A stretch of 64,000 nt of DNA, from NCBI RefSeq assembly GCF_002252755.1, contig NZ_NHOY01000053.1, forward strand, positions 1-64,000. Reading direction: 5' to 3'. The notes under the pieces were generated by a model, which had not been told where the DNA came from, ran no database searches, and saw only the letters and a list, made by a program, of their open reading frames with translations. A program made the translations under genes and the position numbers. Origin of the DNA: Halorubrum sp. Hd13. Its GTDB lineage: Archaea; Halobacteriota; Halobacteria; Halobacteriales; Haloferacaceae. Shown in pieces: positions 63,526 through 64,000 of the stretch. How positions within the stretch are numbered: position 1 is the first letter of the stretch; the number at the start of each line of letters is the position of its first letter.

Positions 63526-64000
63526 CTACCGGTCGATGAGCCGTCCGAGGACGCCGCCGGGGAGCCCGGCGCGGACCAGGCGGTCGTACAGCCGGTCGGG
63601 GAGCAGCGCGGCCGCCCGCGGGAGCCAGCGCGCGCGGCGGCTCACCCGGTAGACGGTCCGCGGTCGGTCGGTCGTGGCCGCGACGACGACGCGCTCGACG
63701 GCGGTCTCGACGTCGGTCGCGACGGGCGAGTACCCTTCGAACGCCCGGTAGGCGTCGGCGTACGGGCCCTCGGGGTCAGCCTCCGCGCTCCGCTCTGCGA
63801 GCCCCGCGGCGGCGCGCTCGTTGAACCCGGTCGGGACCGGGCCGGGCTCGACGAACGCGACCGTCGCGCCGTGGGGCTCGATCTCCCGGCGGAGGGCGTC
63901 GGCGTACCCGCGGAGGCCGGCCTTCGCGGCGCTGTAGGCGCCGTGGTACGGCAGGGCCGTCGACCCGACCATCGACCCGACGACGACGATCCGACCGTCG
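63526..64000 (-). CDS. Short-chain dehydrogenase (partial)
   Basis: The C-terminal 158 codons of an SDR oxidoreductase, cut by the right window edge and lacking the N-terminal cofactor motif. The catalytic YSAAK is seen, followed by PGPVPTGF. It runs toward the PadR gene and the two are convergent. The substrate is unknown. Confidence 0.85.
   Translation of the reverse strand, partial: DGRIVVVGSMVGSTALPYHGAYSAAKAGLRGYADALRREIEPHGATVAFVEPGPVPTGFNERAAAGLAERSAEADPEGPYADAYRAFEGYSPVATDVETAVERVVVAATTDRPRTVYRVSRRARWLPRAAALLPDRLYDRLVRAGLPGGVLGRLIDR

Overview
This window is chromosomal DNA of an extremely halophilic archaeon (class Halobacteria; a Halorubrum-like genome is my guess, not tested). The DNA is very GC rich and the proteins are strongly acidic with few lysines. 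Starts often sit about 25-30 bases behind a TATA-like box with no ribosome site. Marker genes are archaeal or haloarchaeal: NMD3, PDCD5, a PitA-type HemQ-monooxygenase fusion, AbrB and GbsR regulators, and receiver-PAS sensors.

Layout. 1-5.6 kb is a sulfur cluster: two half-size YeeE/YedE transporters and a rhodanese/metallo-beta-lactamase protein, divergent from TusA and a DsrE-like protein, then a DUF1641 protein, sulfide:quinone oxidoreductase and a second TusA. 5.7-10.3 kb holds an M20 peptidase, a thioredoxin, a histidine kinase, an HpcH/HpaI aldolase broken by an in-frame TGA, and two small proteins. 10.4-12.4 kb has a MobA-like enzyme and MoeA, divergent from a nine-gene carbon monoxide dehydrogenase operon (12.6-23.2 kb). 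CoxL carries the form I AYRCSFR loop, so this is a genuine Mo-Cu CO dehydrogenase. Its maturation block contains an XdhC/CoxI protein fused to a YHS metal-binding domain and a DUF364 protein.

23-32 kb is accessory: a receiver-PAS-PAS sensor, Rieske protein, esterase, a divergent regulator pair around repeated half-sites, a 29-bp tandem repeat, small haloarchaeal proteins, and an aminotransferase stopped by TAA at the codon of its cofactor-binding tyrosine. 32-46 kb is mostly core metabolism (NhaC antiporter, GCS2-like ligase, methyltransferase, BolA, fumarase, succinyl-CoA synthetase, deoxyribose-phosphate aldolase), plus a large sensor kinase and a degenerate FtsZ-like protein ending in a zinc ribbon. 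46.6 kb holds tRNA-Ser(GGA), followed by two decayed copies of its 3' end, a tRNA methylthiotransferase and a frameshifted UPF0126/TRIC channel gene. 49-64 kb has an acyl-CoA ligase, an iron-sulfur XPD-like helicase, a 27-residue membrane microprotein, NMD3, PDCD5, a PP-loop ATPase, a PfkB kinase, a DHH protein, a universal stress protein, a probable structured RNA, PitA, a UbiA/lycopene-cyclase fusion, a PadR regulator and an SDR gene cut by the window end.

How it fits together. Sulfide:quinone oxidoreductase and CO dehydrogenase can both feed electrons to the respiratory chain, so the first 23 kb looks like a lithoheterotrophic energy island whose molybdenum cofactor genes lie beside the enzyme that needs them. 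The most novel-looking items are the YHS/DUF364 extension of CO dehydrogenase maturation, the FtsZ-like zinc-ribbon protein and the multi-hairpin RNA element. Three genes are interrupted (two nonsense codons, one frameshift). The frameshift lies in a homopolymer and could be a sequencing error.
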